Assembly: GCA_018105865.1 (NCBI GenBank)
Contig: CM030865.1
Location: 11,861,113-11,925,112, forward strand
Length of the DNA stretch: 64,000 bases
Reading direction: 5' to 3'
Source: Metaphire vulgaris
Lineage: Eukaryota > Annelida > Clitellata > Crassiclitellata > Megascolecidae
The translations under genes were made by a program, and so were the position numbers. This document shows, piece after piece, positions 12,966 to 24,050 of the stretch. The notes beneath the pieces were generated by a model. The model saw only the letters and a list, made by a program, of their open reading frames with translations, had not been told where the DNA came from and made no database searches. Position 1 is the first letter of the stretch; the number at the start of each line of letters is the position of its first letter.

Positions 12966-15900
12966 ATGGCGGTGTGTTGTTTGGGTGGTTGCGGTCGGAG
13001 AGCGGCTTTGAAACGACCGAAAACGGTGAGAAATTCACGATAAATATTTTATAAAATTTGGGGTTTCTGTTGTTTGTATGGTTTGTTTAGAATTGAGATC
13101 AATCAGTCATTCAATCGGTCCATCTATCGATCTACGAGCGCCTAAGAATAAGCAGCTACTGTTGTGCTGCTCTTCCAAGGCGCCGTAGAAATCCACGAGA
13201 TTGTACTTACTTACGATCGATCGATTCTTTACATTGGCTCACTGTAGCAGCATAATAGACCACAAATTCAAATTGTTTAAGCAGAGGGTGGGTCCAAGAA
13301 AGAATTTTTTTAGTGCAAGGGTTATGGACAAATGGAACAGTTTGGACGAGGTGGGAGTGACAGTTGAAACAGTAAACGGATTCAAAGGCTATCTCGAAAA
13401 ACTGGATTATTGAATGCGGAGAGTTACTACAGTGGTTTTCGCATAGGCTTACTTGGCCTCCTAAACTGCTTAAAATCACATTATTATTACTATTAATCAA
13501 TCAGCCCTTCACGCAATCAGGCTATCAGCCCTTCACGCAATCAGGCTATCAGCCTTGAAGTGGTGCTATAGAAATAACTGATTAGTATAAATTAGACAAT
13601 AACTATTGTTGCCCTATGTTTGGTTTGCATATATCTCTAATAGTTAACATTACCTGCTTTCAACTTTATTGCAACCACAAGAAAATGCTCCATGTAAATA
13701 TTAGCTGCATTATATGATATGATATGACAGTTAATTTAATTATAAAGCTATCAGTTTCTGTGCTGTTTCTTGCTGAGTATTTTAAGAATTCTTAAAATTA
13801 CGGCAGACTTTTTTAACGGAGAATAATCTTTTTTGTTACTTCAGGGTGATGCGCTGTGCAAGGAATGCTTCTATTTTGCTTTCGAAGAAGAAATTCACCA
13901 CACAATTACAACCGGTCGCCTGTTCAGTCCTGGCGATCGGGTTGCGGTGGGGGCGTCTGGGGGCAAAGGTCATCATCCGTTCTTTAGCTCAAGTTTTCTT
14001 TTGTAAAGCGCATTGCAGACCATTGATTCAACCGTTATAATTTGTAATTGAGATTGTAACAAACATCGACTGATCAAACGAAACTTTAGTCTAAGGAATA
14101 TTTAATAATTAATTTCACTGCAGAAATGTAGTAATTAGGTATTCAGGGTGAACTGGCGTGGCTGTCATGGAACTTCTATGCACTGTTTTATAATGAATGC
14201 ACCAGTTGATGTCAGAGCTGTTGTGTTCTTATGAGTGGAAATGTTTTATGAAATTTGAAAAAACATTGACCGCTGCTGATAATATCTTTATCTTTTACTA
14301 ACCTTTCCAGATTTTTTAGTCTTTCTATCTGTCTATCTGATTGTCTATCTATCTATCTGTCTGTCTGTCTATCTATCTATCTCTATTTATCTTGATTGTA
14401 ATTATGCAGTTTTTGTAGCACTTAGTGTATAATTGTATTTTGGCAGATTCGACTGTATTGGCATATATGTTGAACTTGCTGAATGCCAGACACAGCTATG
14501 GAATTGAGTTGGTTTTACTGTCAATCGACGAAGGTATCACTGGATATCGTGATGATTCACTGGAGGTAATTTCCATTTTGAGATATTTTTATACCAAATA
14601 TCATCGTTATAATGTCTTCAGTTTTATCATTTGAATATTCAAGCAGATTATTTTGATGATTGATTGATTTAATCGATTATTTTCATGATTGATTGATTGA
14701 TTGATTGAATGGATGAGTTAATAATTGATTGGTTTGATCTATGAAACTATTGATTGATTGACTAGATTTAATAAGTTTATCTCTTTGTGTCAGTTTTTGT
14801 TTGATTGGTTTGATTTCTTATGATTAATTAATCTTTTCAACTATTTTTGCTTGTCAGACGGTGAAGAGAAACCAGGAACAGTATTCACTTCCTTTGAAGA
14901 TTATATCTTATGAGGTGAATCAACTTTCTAATTCAACTTTTATTCAACTCTTTTGAAATCATGACACAGATTAATTCATTGAATTAAATCGGAATACAAA
15001 GGTGCAAATAAAACAGTATTATAGACCTATATGTAATAGTAAGTAATAGAATTGTAATGGCAATAGTAATGTAATAGTAATAGTAATGAATCTTTCAGGA
15101 ATTTTGATAAATGCATTGTAATTTGTGTTTTTAGGAGTTGTATGGTTGGACAATGGATGCCATTGTTAAGGAAATTGGCCTCAAAAATAACTGTGGGTTA
15201 ACTAATGTCTTTTATATGTTTGTTAATAATAGAATTGTTAATTGTAAGAGATTGGTTAGGGTTAAAAACCTGGGGCAAGAGTTTTGCAATATAGCTAACT
15301 TCAGAGATCTTAGATGTTGTAGCATAGTGTATGGCTATGAGTTTGAGTGTTATGTTAGACTAGGATGGGGGTGGAGTAGGGTAAAGATTTTAATATTGAC
15401 GTGAAATATGGTTTTAATTTATGAATAAAAATTTGTATGAAATTAGCTGATAGCTTTAAATGTTGATTTCTTAAAATGGAAAATTGTTGTCTTAAACCAA
15501 GGTACATTCTGTGGAGTTTTTCGACGACAGGCACTGGACAGGGGAGCCACTTTATTGAAGTGCAACAAAATTGCAACAGGCAAGTGCAAATTTGTTTTCC
15601 TAACACCCAGACACCCTGTATAACGGTGATGACTATCAATGATTGGTGCTCTGCTCTAAGACAGGCCCCCAATTTTCTTTTATAAATAAAGTGGTTTCAC
15701 CTTGCCTTCCTCACAGACAGCTTGGATGAGTAACTTTCCCAAGGTCACAGAAACTACCATTACTCTAACACGCCCACTGTAATAGTAATAAGAAGAGCAA
15801 CAATGCTAAGACCATTGTTAGTTACGTTGGAAATACCATCATCATTAGTGCCGTAATATTAGGGTTAACAAGTTCCTGATGTGCCAATATGGAAAATATC

Positions 15901-17767
15901 TTTTATTTACATTATCATGCAGTACGTAATTATGAACATGACAGGGCTGAATCTCAATGGAAAAACTGACGGAAGACACTGAATGACCTTGGAAGAAATA
16001 GCAAAGGACAGAGAACTTTGGAGAGATGTCGTGGAGAAGTCGATAGCTGGACACAGCTGGAGGACGAAGACCTGACCTGACGTAAATTTGTGTAAATTGC
16101 ATAAAGATTTTGTAATTTGTGTTGAAATAAGACTTTTATGTATTTTTAGGGCACAATGCCGACGACGTTGCAGAGACCATTATAATGAACAGTGAGTGGC
16201 GCTTTGACCGGGGAAACGACGTCGGTTGTGTCTTGCTGTCTTTTAGGTTTTTTAAAATATGAAATTATTTAAAACTTTTATTTTAAGTTTGAGGTTAAAA
16301 ATTCAGTAGAATTGTAATTGATTTCACAGTGAAGCAGTGGCGGCTCCACCGGGGGGGCCAGGGGGGCCCGTGCCCCCTATTGAGAGCCTGGCCCCCCCAG
16401 TGTCCCCTCCAGTTGGGACCCTATACTTAATGCTACATACATTAAACAACAAATGGTTGGCCCCCATGATTAGAAGTTGCCACCCCAACGGCCCCCCCCC
16501 ACTTGCCAAATCCTAGAGCCGCCACTGCAGTGAAGACAGTTTTTACCGATTTATTTTGTAGTTCTTCGCGGAGACATCGCCCGTCTTCAGCGTTGCACGG
16601 CAATTGTGACGGTATTTTATTAATTATTTATTTTACGCTCACGTCAATCTTTTTTCTGTTTAATCTAATTTGTTTAATTATTTGAAGCCTGAATGAATGA
16701 ACTGATGATTTAGTCACTCATTGAATGGAGCTATAAGAATTAATTTTATTTGCACTTATTTGCATTAGTGCCAGTCAATGTGTTGAAGGCAAAAGAAGCC
16801 TGTTACTTTATCTGTATATGCACTTAACCCCTTAACCGGTCATTTATTTGTAACTCAATGTAAAATGGACGAGTATACTTGTCACGGCCGGTTAAGGGGT
16901 TAATGGCATAGTGACAAGTGTTGTGTACAGGGTGGCACCAAAAAAACTGGACTAGTCACATTTAGGTTTGCATTTAATATAGTCCATTTTTTTGCCCACC
17001 CTGTAGTTTTCTATGCATTAGAGGTATATAAAAAGACGATAATGTTGTATGACATTTTGTAGGGAGCAGAAGGTACATTGCCAAGATGCAAGCCATTCAA
17101 ATATACATACGAAAAAGAAATCGTCATGTGAGTTATCGTTTTTTTTTACTTATTTTAAATAAAATTAGCTTCAGAATTTGTTTTTAATATGCCGCCCATT
17201 GTGTTATGGAAATCCATCTCTATGTTTAGCGTTTGCATTTTGTTGTTCTGCATATTTGGAGCTCACGTTAACCCCTTAACTGGGGACCCCAGATATATCC
17301 GTCCATTTTACATTGAGTTACAGTTAAATGCCCAGTTAAGGGGTTAAAGTGGTTGGTGGCAATGAAATTCTATCAGGAACTGAAGGTAACGGTGAGGTTT
17401 TTTGTCAGCAGATTTGTGACTCTGGCTAAAAATCAATTTTCAACCAGGGTGGGATACAGAGAAGCTAATTTGTACGTATGCATAGGGAGGGTCGAAAAAT
17501 TTACCGGGTGCGACAGAGGTATCTGAAAATATGACTTTTTGCATAGGTAATATATGGATGGTCCCTACATCATTCTTTGAACTTTTTGGTAGATGGTTTC
17601 CTACTTGTAAGATTCAGTATTCTAAGACCAATCTCAGTTTTTCTGTGCTTCAGGTATGCATACTTTAAGAAACTCGACTACTTCTCAACTGAGTGCATTT
17701 ACTCTCCAAATGCCTACAGGTATTATCCTCATGCATATTGATTTATATTTGCTCATTGTGCTGCTGC

Positions 17768-17825
<58 letters not shown>

Positions 17826-20558
17826 CACACACATTTTATGAATTTCAACATTATTATTATCATTATTATTATTATTACTGGTAGTAGTAGTAGTGGTGGT
17901 GGTGGTCTTGGTAATAGCAATAGTTGTAGCAGTTGTAGTCATAGTAGTAAAACTGTGATAGTCATGTTGGTAGCTAGGGCTCATCCATATAGTACATACA
18001 CAAAAAATGCATGTTTTCAACCCTCGTTGCACGCACCATACATACGCAAAATCACCAAAATCCAACCCCTTTCCCTCAGTTCGTATGTACCATATGGATG
18101 GACCATAATCTTACTTAGTATTGGAATTCTTTGCTAGTTAAGGTCATTGTGGTAGCTAATTTAGCAATTAAGGTATTCACGATGATTTTAATTTGCAAAT
18201 AAGTTTCTGGTGATCAATAAGCAGTTGTAATGAATCTGGTGATGCAGTTCAGTTTGTCTTTTCTAGAGTAGAGTTTTGTCTTTTTCTGCTGTGAAATGTA
18301 TTCCTGGTTTGGTTTGGTTTGGATTGGTTTGGATACCCTGACCTTTGCCTGGCCAACAACCCACCTTTTCTATATAGCTATTTCAGGAAAGATTAAGCAC
18401 ATATGAACAAGCACTACTGTATTGCTTTTTAAAGCGCTGTATAAATTGATGAGATTTTACTTACTTTTTTACTTACAGAGGTCATGCAAGGGCATTCATA
18501 AAAGATGCAGAGAAGATTCGACCTACCGCTATAATCGGTTTGTGTCCATTGTATTTATTTAAGGCTATCCATTTCTTTAGTTCCTGTGTTCCTTTAGCTT
18601 CTGTGCATTATTAAGTGGCGCTATAGAAGTGTAAGAATGTATTAGTTTGACTTTGGCTAGCAATTACTCTGAAGACAGTTGTTAGTAAAAATCGAGCATG
18701 AGATATATTTTGTTTTTTCGATAACGTAATGATACTATTTTATTTCCATTTTAGATATAATATCTTCAGGTGAAAGTCTGTCTATCAAGAGAGATGTTAA
18801 GATGCCAGTTCAAGGTAAGAAGGTATCTTTGTGTGTATCTTTGATTAGTTTCCCTACAGTATCTCTATGTATCTCTATGTATGTATCTCTATGTATCTCT
18901 ATGTATCTCTGTGTATCTCCATGTTTTCTTCATAGATACATTGTAAATATATTTTTTGTTTTGAAATGCTGCTTTAACCTTGTAAGTTGTGACATTTCAG
19001 TTTTTTCTATGGATCCATAATAATTTAATTAATTGGATTATTTTACTTAAAAAGGGACTTGCAGCAAATGTGGATATGTGTCGAGTCAACGCCTCTGCAA
19101 AGCCTGTCTTCTGCTTGAAGGCCTCAACAAAGGATTACCAAAGTAAGTAAGATCCATTATTCCTCGATTGCATCGATCTGACATTTCTGACGTGTTACCG
19201 CAACAGATAAGAGAATTCAAAAAGCCGTTTAGAAACAAACCTACAAACATACAGTAAGTAAGTTAGTGAGTTTTCCATCTAGATTTCAATGCAAGAAAAA
19301 CCATCAGTTGGTCTCAACAGGGCTACTGTCATATTGGCCACAGTATTGGGATCGTACTATACAAAGCCTGTGGAGAATATCCATTATAGACGATATTCCA
19401 TTATAGCAGGATTTATACGGAGTTTGTTATGACCAAAGATCCTACAGATATAAAATATAATTATTATTAATGTTTTTTAATGTTTTTTAATGTTTTAATG
19501 TTTTTTATTGTCTGCTAATAAAGCATTGAACTATATTGCTTTAATATATCATTTATGACAATGGTAATTTAATGTTAGGGATTTTGATAGTTGACATCCA
19601 ACTTTAGTGTTTTGTTTCAATTTGACAAAGGTTCTTTAGAAAAATTAATTTTTTTGACTGCAATTCAAGCACTCTTAATCTCTTAATAGTAATTTATTGG
19701 GCAAACGTTTGTTTTTAGGCTTGGTATTGGAAAATCCGACAAAATTAGAAGAGTAAGTTATTGATCTTTATTTCCATAATAGACATGTTTCATTTTCTTA
19801 GTCTGCTCTTTTTGACTAAATCAAAGATTATGACAACAACACCATTCATACTATACATTTCCAATTATCTGACAAGAAATGAAGTTTATTTTATTATTAT
19901 TATTCTTATTATTATTGTTGTTGTTGTTGTTGTTAATGCATGTTAAGTCACTCACAAAGTGAAGAATTTTAAGTATGGAGGAGCAAATCAGGAATAAACC
20001 ACTTACCAAAGGTAGCTATGCAATGGTTAGGGTAAGATTTGAACCTGGTATCCTTTGGTTGCAGGGCAAGAATCCTGCCACTGCTCTACTATGCTCATAT
20101 GAAAGGAACAAGGGCTCATCCATGTAGTACGTATGCAAAGACACAAAGAAAGGCATATTTTAAACCCTTCCTTCTTGTTTGCACACTGTACTTACTCAAA
20201 ATCTCCTAAATCCAACCCCTTCTCCTCAATGCGTACGTACTATATGGACGACCCCTTACAATAAAGGGAATATGAGATGCTTGCTGTGCATGGAGGATGA
20301 AATAGATTATAATTTGTTGTTATTTATTTCCAGAGAGCGGGACTTGAATCATCCAGTGACACTCCTCAAACTGGGAAGCAATATGATGGAATGAAAAGTG
20401 AAATAGGAAATTCTGGAGATATTTCTTCGTTAGATTCAAGTTCAAATTGCAGGGTCGATGTGACTTCTGATTGTTGTCAGGAGTCTGCAAAAGATTGTAG
20501 TGGAAAATGTCAGAAAAATAGGACCTTTAACCGACCGATTGATACGTTAGACTTCTGA
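12966..20558 (+). CDS. CTU1: Cytoplasmic tRNA 2-thiolation protein 1, complete, 15 exons
   Basis: With CTU2 it thiolates the wobble uridine U34 of cytosolic Lys/Glu/Gln tRNAs, using activated sulfur from URM1. Exons: 12966-13025, 13845-13968, 14447-14565, 14858-14914, 15135-15192, 15502-15579, 16150-16191, 16562-16611, 17063-17127, 17654-17719, 18479-18537, 18755-18814, 19055-19142, 19719-19752, 20334-20558. They total 1185 nt (394 residues plus TGA) with all phases consistent. Seen: N-terminal zinc-ribbon cysteines (C4, C9, C25, C28), [15 protein letters not shown], the PP-loop S58-[17 protein letters not shown]140-TF-C143 and C205 (the family's Fe-S cysteines), GHNADD at 166-171, LRGDIARL, and a C-terminal C282-x2-C285...C294-x2-C297 ribbon. 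Intron 6 has a GC donor (ACAG/GCAAGT). The C-terminal tail after about residue 320 is Ser-rich and ends in LDF; it is longer than in human CTU1. Confidence 0.95.
13252..13500 (+). mobile_element. 3' end of a non-LTR retrotransposon (LINE) in CTU1 intron 1
   Basis: 13252-13413 is open and ends in TGA. It encodes a tail of the type [20 protein letters not shown] followed by V-x-D-K-W-N-S-L and [11 protein letters not shown], which is the usual C-terminus of LINE reverse-transcriptase polyproteins in marine animals. The following 3' UTR (CAGGCTTACTTGGCCTCCTA-like) recurs at 25435-25480, where it runs into a long (ATT)n tract. Only the 3' tip is present, so this is a dead, 5'-truncated insertion. 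Confidence 0.7.
16335..16527. mobile_element. hAT-type MITE (CAGTGGCGGCTCC) in CTU1 intron 7
   Basis: 193 bases; ends CAGTGGCGGCTCCA and GAGCCGCCACTG; exact 8-bp duplication CAGTGAAG (16327-16334 and 16528-16535). The right duplication ends 26 bases before the first base of CTU1 exon 8. Confidence 0.9.
16824..16903. mobile_element. piggyBac-like MITE in CTU1 intron 8
   Basis: TTAA at both borders, inner ends CCCCTTAACCGG and CCGGTTAAGGGG, 80 bases including the TTAA sites. The shared core is GTAACTCAATGTAAAATG. Confidence 0.7.
16928..17003. mobile_element. mariner-type mini-MITE in CTU1 intron 8
   Basis: 76 bases; CAGGGTGGCACCAAAAAA to TTGCCCACCCTG; TA flanks. Confidence 0.8.
17268..17347. 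mobile_element. piggyBac-like MITE in CTU1 intron 9, opposite orientation
   Basis: TTAACCCCTTAACTGGGG to CCAGTTAAGGGGTTAA; core CATTTTACATTGAGTTAC is the reverse complement of the copy at 16824. Confidence 0.7.
17768..17822. repeat. (ATT)n in CTU1 intron 10
   Basis: Pure ATT units starting 49 bases after exon 10. Confidence 0.9.
17976..18104. mobile_element. TIR element (AGGGCTCATCCATATAGTAC) in CTU1 intron 10
   Basis: The left end AGGGCTCATCCATATAGTAC is mirrored by GTACCATATGGATGGACC at the right. The interior CCAACCCCTT is shared with the copy at 20111. Confidence 0.65.
20030..20095 (-). repeat. tRNA-derived SINE-like fragment in CTU1 intron 14
   Basis: Read on the minus strand: AGCAGTGGCAGGATTC (A-box-like) and GGTTCAAATCTTA (B-box-like). 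Diverged. Confidence 0.4.
20111..20256. mobile_element. TIR element, same family as 17976-18104, in CTU1 intron 14
   Basis: AGGGCTCATCCATGTAGTAC to GTACTATATGGACGACCCC. Confidence 0.65.
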
Positions 20559-20683
20559 TTGGGGCAGCAAAGATAGAGGTTTCCATAAAGTCAAAGAAAG
20601 CATAAACCCTGAAATTAGATTAATTTTGTTCAATATATCAAATTATGTATAAACTTTGATCTTTGAAATGGTATTTGAACTAT

Positions 20684-20689
20684 AATAAA
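20684..20689 (+). terminator. CTU1 polyadenylation signal
   Basis: AATAAA lies 126 bases after the CTU1 stop codon in an AT-rich context, a typical distance for a short 3' UTR. Cleavage site not determined. Confidence 0.55.
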
Positions 20690-20805
20690 AATACCAAACC
20701 CGAAACAACTGCCTTAAGACTTCGGATGTTGTGTTGCAGATAGGAGTTTAGAATACAGAAGCTGTTTTTAAGTTTTTGTAGACTGTTTTGTCTCAGTGTT
20801 TGTAA

Positions 20806-20954
20806 TAGCCACCTAGACATTAGGGGAGTTTAAAATTTTTTTTGGGGGGAACAGACATTGGGGAGATCATACTACTTGCCAAAATGTCAAAAATTGGGGG
20901 GTATTTCAAACTTTGGGGGGGGAAATTTTTCCAGAGAAGGCCTAGAATAAACAC
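20806..20954. mobile_element. MITE of the TCTAGG...CCTAGAATAAACAC family
   Basis: Contains CACCTAGACATTAGGGG and ends GGCCTAGAATAAACAC; left terminus degraded. Confidence 0.6.
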
Positions 20955-21207
20955 GACATGGCTTTTAATGTATGTGATTATATAATCTAGCGTAGATCGT
21001 GCTTGAATGCCAAGTCTGATGGAGCCAGTTGACGCGAACCTTTTTCTTGAAATACCGACCGGTTAGCACGAACCGTTGCTAAAATAAATAGTTAGCTATT
21101 CTGTTTCTTATATATGCGACAAAATTGCGAATATAAATATATTATTATGTATTATTCATTTGGTTGTGCAAGACATCAAGTGAAGTTGTGGGGGATGTGG
21201 TCTGTGG

Positions 21208-21582
21208 CAGTGGCGGCTTCACATATGGGACCCGGGGATGGCCCGTGCCCCCTATTGAATACCTGGCCTCCCCAGTGGCCAGTGTTTAATCTAGGCTCTG
21301 CACTCCGGGGGGGACTGGAAAGGCCGGGGGGAAGTCAGCTAGAGGCTGCTGTTAGTTGATGTAGTGTGCCAAAATTTCTGGGGGAGACTTTGAAATGTCC
21401 GGGAGAAGGGCAATTTCCCCCGGGAAACGGCCTAGAATAAACCCTGCCAGTGGCCACCTGTTGGGATCCTATCCTTACACTACTACATACCTATCAACAA
21501 ATGGTTGGCCCACATGCTTAGAAGTTGTCATCCCAAGTTCCCAGCACCACCCCCCACTTGCCAAATACTGGAGTCGCCACTG
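21208..21582. mobile_element. hAT-type MITE family with CAGTGGCGGCTCC ends, interrupted copy
   Basis: Flanks GTCTGTGG and TTCTGTGG match at 7 of 8 bases. The right end is GAGTCGCCACTG. The extra length over the usual 175-195 bases is the nested element 21280-21446. Confidence 0.8.
21280..21446. mobile_element. hAT-type MITE (CAGTGTTTAATCTAGGC end), nested
   Basis: Ends CAGTGTTTAATCTAGGC and GCCTAGAATAAACCCTG, with an exact 8-bp duplication CCAGTGGC. It sits inside the MITE at 21208-21582, giving relative ages. Confidence 0.85.
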
Positions 21583-21619
21583 TTCTGTGGCTGCTACCCC
21601 AGAGTCTACGGCTACGATG

Positions 21620-22855
21620 CATGAGCGACGCCACGGGGGGAATGAGGGCAACTCCCCCACCCCAACCTGCCTCAGACCACCTACTAGATAAGCGCAAATC
21701 AGCTGAAAAAGTTATTTATGGGAAGGTGGGAAAGAAATCTGACACGCCAGCCCCATTCCCCCCCCCCCAACCAAAATTTCGCGTCGAAATACCCTCCGCG
21801 TCCAAATGCTCACCTCACCCAAATGCCCACTGCGTTCAAATGCTCACCGCGCCCAAATTCAAATGCTCACCGCGCCCAAATGCTCACCGCGTCCAAATGC
21901 CCACCGCGTCCAAATGCTCACCTCGCCCAGATGCCCACCGCGTCCAAATGCCCACCGCGTCCAAATGCTCACCGCGCCCAAATGCCCACCGCGTCCAAAT
22001 GCCCACTGCGTCCAAATGCCCACCCAGAGGCGTCATTGGGGGGAGGCTGGGGGGCCGTGGCCCCCCCAAGGAAATGAAAATATTAATTTATGATGTATTA
22101 ATGTGCAACAAAAAACAAAAACAGGGACGTCATTTGCGTTTGGGGGGGCAAAAAAAGGTCAGCAACCCCTAAAGCCTTAAAGGAGTGCTTGATGTCGAGC
22201 AACCTGAAGAAGCAACTAACCGTAAAAAAGGGCTAATAAGCAAAAAAGGTCATCAACTTTTTTTGAAAATCGTCAAGTCGAAAAATAAAAAAATTGAAAA
22301 TTGAAAAAAATTGAAAAACTGAAAAGAAAAATTTTAAAATTTTTCTCGCCCCCCAAGAAAAGTGTGAAATGACGCCACTGTGCCCACCGCGTCCAAATGC
22401 TCACCGCACCCAAATGCTCACCGCGTCCAAATGCCCACCGCGTCCAAATGCTCACCGCGTCCAAATGCTCACCGCGCCCAAATGTCCACCGCGCCCAAAT
22501 GCCCACATCGTCCAAATGCTCACCGCGTCCAAATACTCACCGCGTGCAGATGCCCACCGCGTCCAAATGCCCACCGCGTCCAAATTCCCACCGCGTCAAA
22601 ATTCCCACCGCGCCAAATGCTCACCGCGTCAAAATGACCTCCGCGTCCAAATGCCCATCGCGTCCAAATGCACATATTTCGGAACCATTAGCGTCGCCAC
22701 GGGGCAAATGGGGGATACTCTCTCGCAGCCTGCACTAGACCTACCAGATTCGCGCAAAGCCGGTTAGAAAGTTTTTTGTGGAGGGGGTAGGTAAGGATTT
22801 TGACACGACAGCCACTTTTGCCCCTCCCAACCAAAAACTCCTGGCGACGCCACTG
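21620..22855. mobile_element. Composite hAT-type MITE with internal minisatellite
   Basis: Outer 8-bp duplication CTACGATG is exact (21612-21619 and 22856-22863). The element starts with a CATGAGCGACGCCAC end, runs into about 30 units of a 17-base minisatellite (GCGTCCAAATGCCCACC, positions about 21797-22024 and 22381-22675), then contains a near-complete second copy of the MITE (about 22683-22855, ending CTGGCGACGCCACTG). A different MITE interrupts the minisatellite. Confidence 0.8.
22025..22380. mobile_element. hAT-type MITE inserted in the minisatellite
   Basis: Begins CAGAGGCGTCATTGGGGGG and ends GTGAAATGACGCCACTG. An exact 8-bp duplication TGCCCACC, itself part of the 17-base minisatellite unit, flanks both ends, so insertion followed the minisatellite expansion. 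Confidence 0.85.
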
Positions 22856-23142
22856 CTACGATGAGTGATCAAGCGCCGTAATTTTGCTTTTGACGACAAA
22901 GTCACAGAAAAATAAATCAAGTCATTAGGAGCTTTTAAACGGTGAATGAGAACGATACAATAATGCTTTGCCTATTGGGGGGGTCCGAGCTAATTAGTAT
23001 GCATTTGTATGCATACCATTGTCACATTACCAAAGTTTGGGGAGTGTCGACCTCAAATTGGGGGGAGGGGCGTTGGTGGGGGGTTGTTAGGGCCTTAGGG
23101 GATGTAAAAATATCCCTGACTACTGGATTGTGTGCTTTATTC

Positions 23143-23417
23143 CAGCGGAGTGGCCAGGGGTGCTGGGACCCGCCGCCCCCCCCTCGCCCTATTCGGGCGA
23201 GGAGCGGTCGTGGGATTTTCGCACAAAGCAGTTGAGTAGTTTGGGGGCGGTGGAAGGTGGTAGTACATGAGAACGAGGAGAGTGCAGGGAAGTTGAAAGC
23301 GCTTCACAGCACGACGACGTTTTTATGCTCGTCAAGACGACTGTTCTACTATCAAGAGTAATGACGAATTCCACCCCTCCCTCCACCCTCTCTTCCGGAA
23401 TCCTGGCTACGCCACTT
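23143..23417. mobile_element. Diverged CTACGCCACTG-type MITE
   Basis: Right end CCTGGCTACGCCACTT and a CAGCGGAGTGGCCAGGGG left end; no target duplication recognised. Confidence 0.45.
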
Positions 23418-23470
23418 GTTACTGCCTGCACTAGAGACGAATTACACTGCAGTCGATTTCTGCTTTTAAA

Positions 23471-23504
<34 letters not shown>

Positions 23505-23657
23505 GGAGGGAGGGAGGAGGGAGGGAGGGAGGGAGGGAGGGAGGGAGGGAGGGAGGGAGGAGGGAGGGAGGGAGGGAGGGGGAGAGGGAGGAAGGGTGAG
23601 AGGAAGAGAGATATTCTGATTATTATCATTGTTGTTTTTGTGGTCGTCGTCGTCGTC

Positions 23658-23723
<66 letters not shown>
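23471..23723. repeat. Block of (GA)n, (GGGA)n, (GTC)n, (GTA)n and (GTT)n
   Basis: Five simple repeats in succession over 250 bases. Confidence 0.9.
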
Positions 23724-23725
<2 letters not shown>

Positions 23726-23779
23726 CAATCTATCGGAATGTTCTTGCTGTCAAAAGAATTATTGGTCTATCGTCATTAC

Positions 23780-24050
23780 AGAATCCGAAATCGACTTCGC
23801 TCGGCGGCGGTTGTCATGACGACCGTTTCCATGGCGGCGGCGACGACGACGTGCTTGGGCTCTTGATCGTCGACAGAGAACGAGAGAAATCGATGAATAT
23901 TCCTCATTTGTCTATATAGCGCAGTTTTGCGATCGCATTGGCGGCGCGAGGTCATCCGGGGTCAACGGTGGCACGTGACAGACGCCGGCAAAATGGCGGC
24001 CACATTGAGCGAAAAACGATTGAACGCGTCTCTTAACTGTGACGTAATTC
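23780..24050 (+). promoter_or_regulatory. GC/CpG-rich patch with X-box, E-box and YY1-like motifs
   Basis: In an AT-rich neighbourhood this stretch is CpG-dense. It holds GTTGTCATGACGAC (23810-23823, an X-box pattern), CACGTG (23972-23977) and CAAAATGGCGGC (YY1-like) over an ATG at 23993. That ATG opens a short frame beginning MAATLSEKRLNASLNCD, with a possible donor GTAATT at 24044. It looks like a promoter and first exon. I could not link it in phase to the exons at 27.8 kb. Confidence 0.35.

Noticed and set aside
21797..22675. CRISPR-like array of short repeats
   Set aside because: Units are contiguous 17-mers without spacers, inside an animal transposon.
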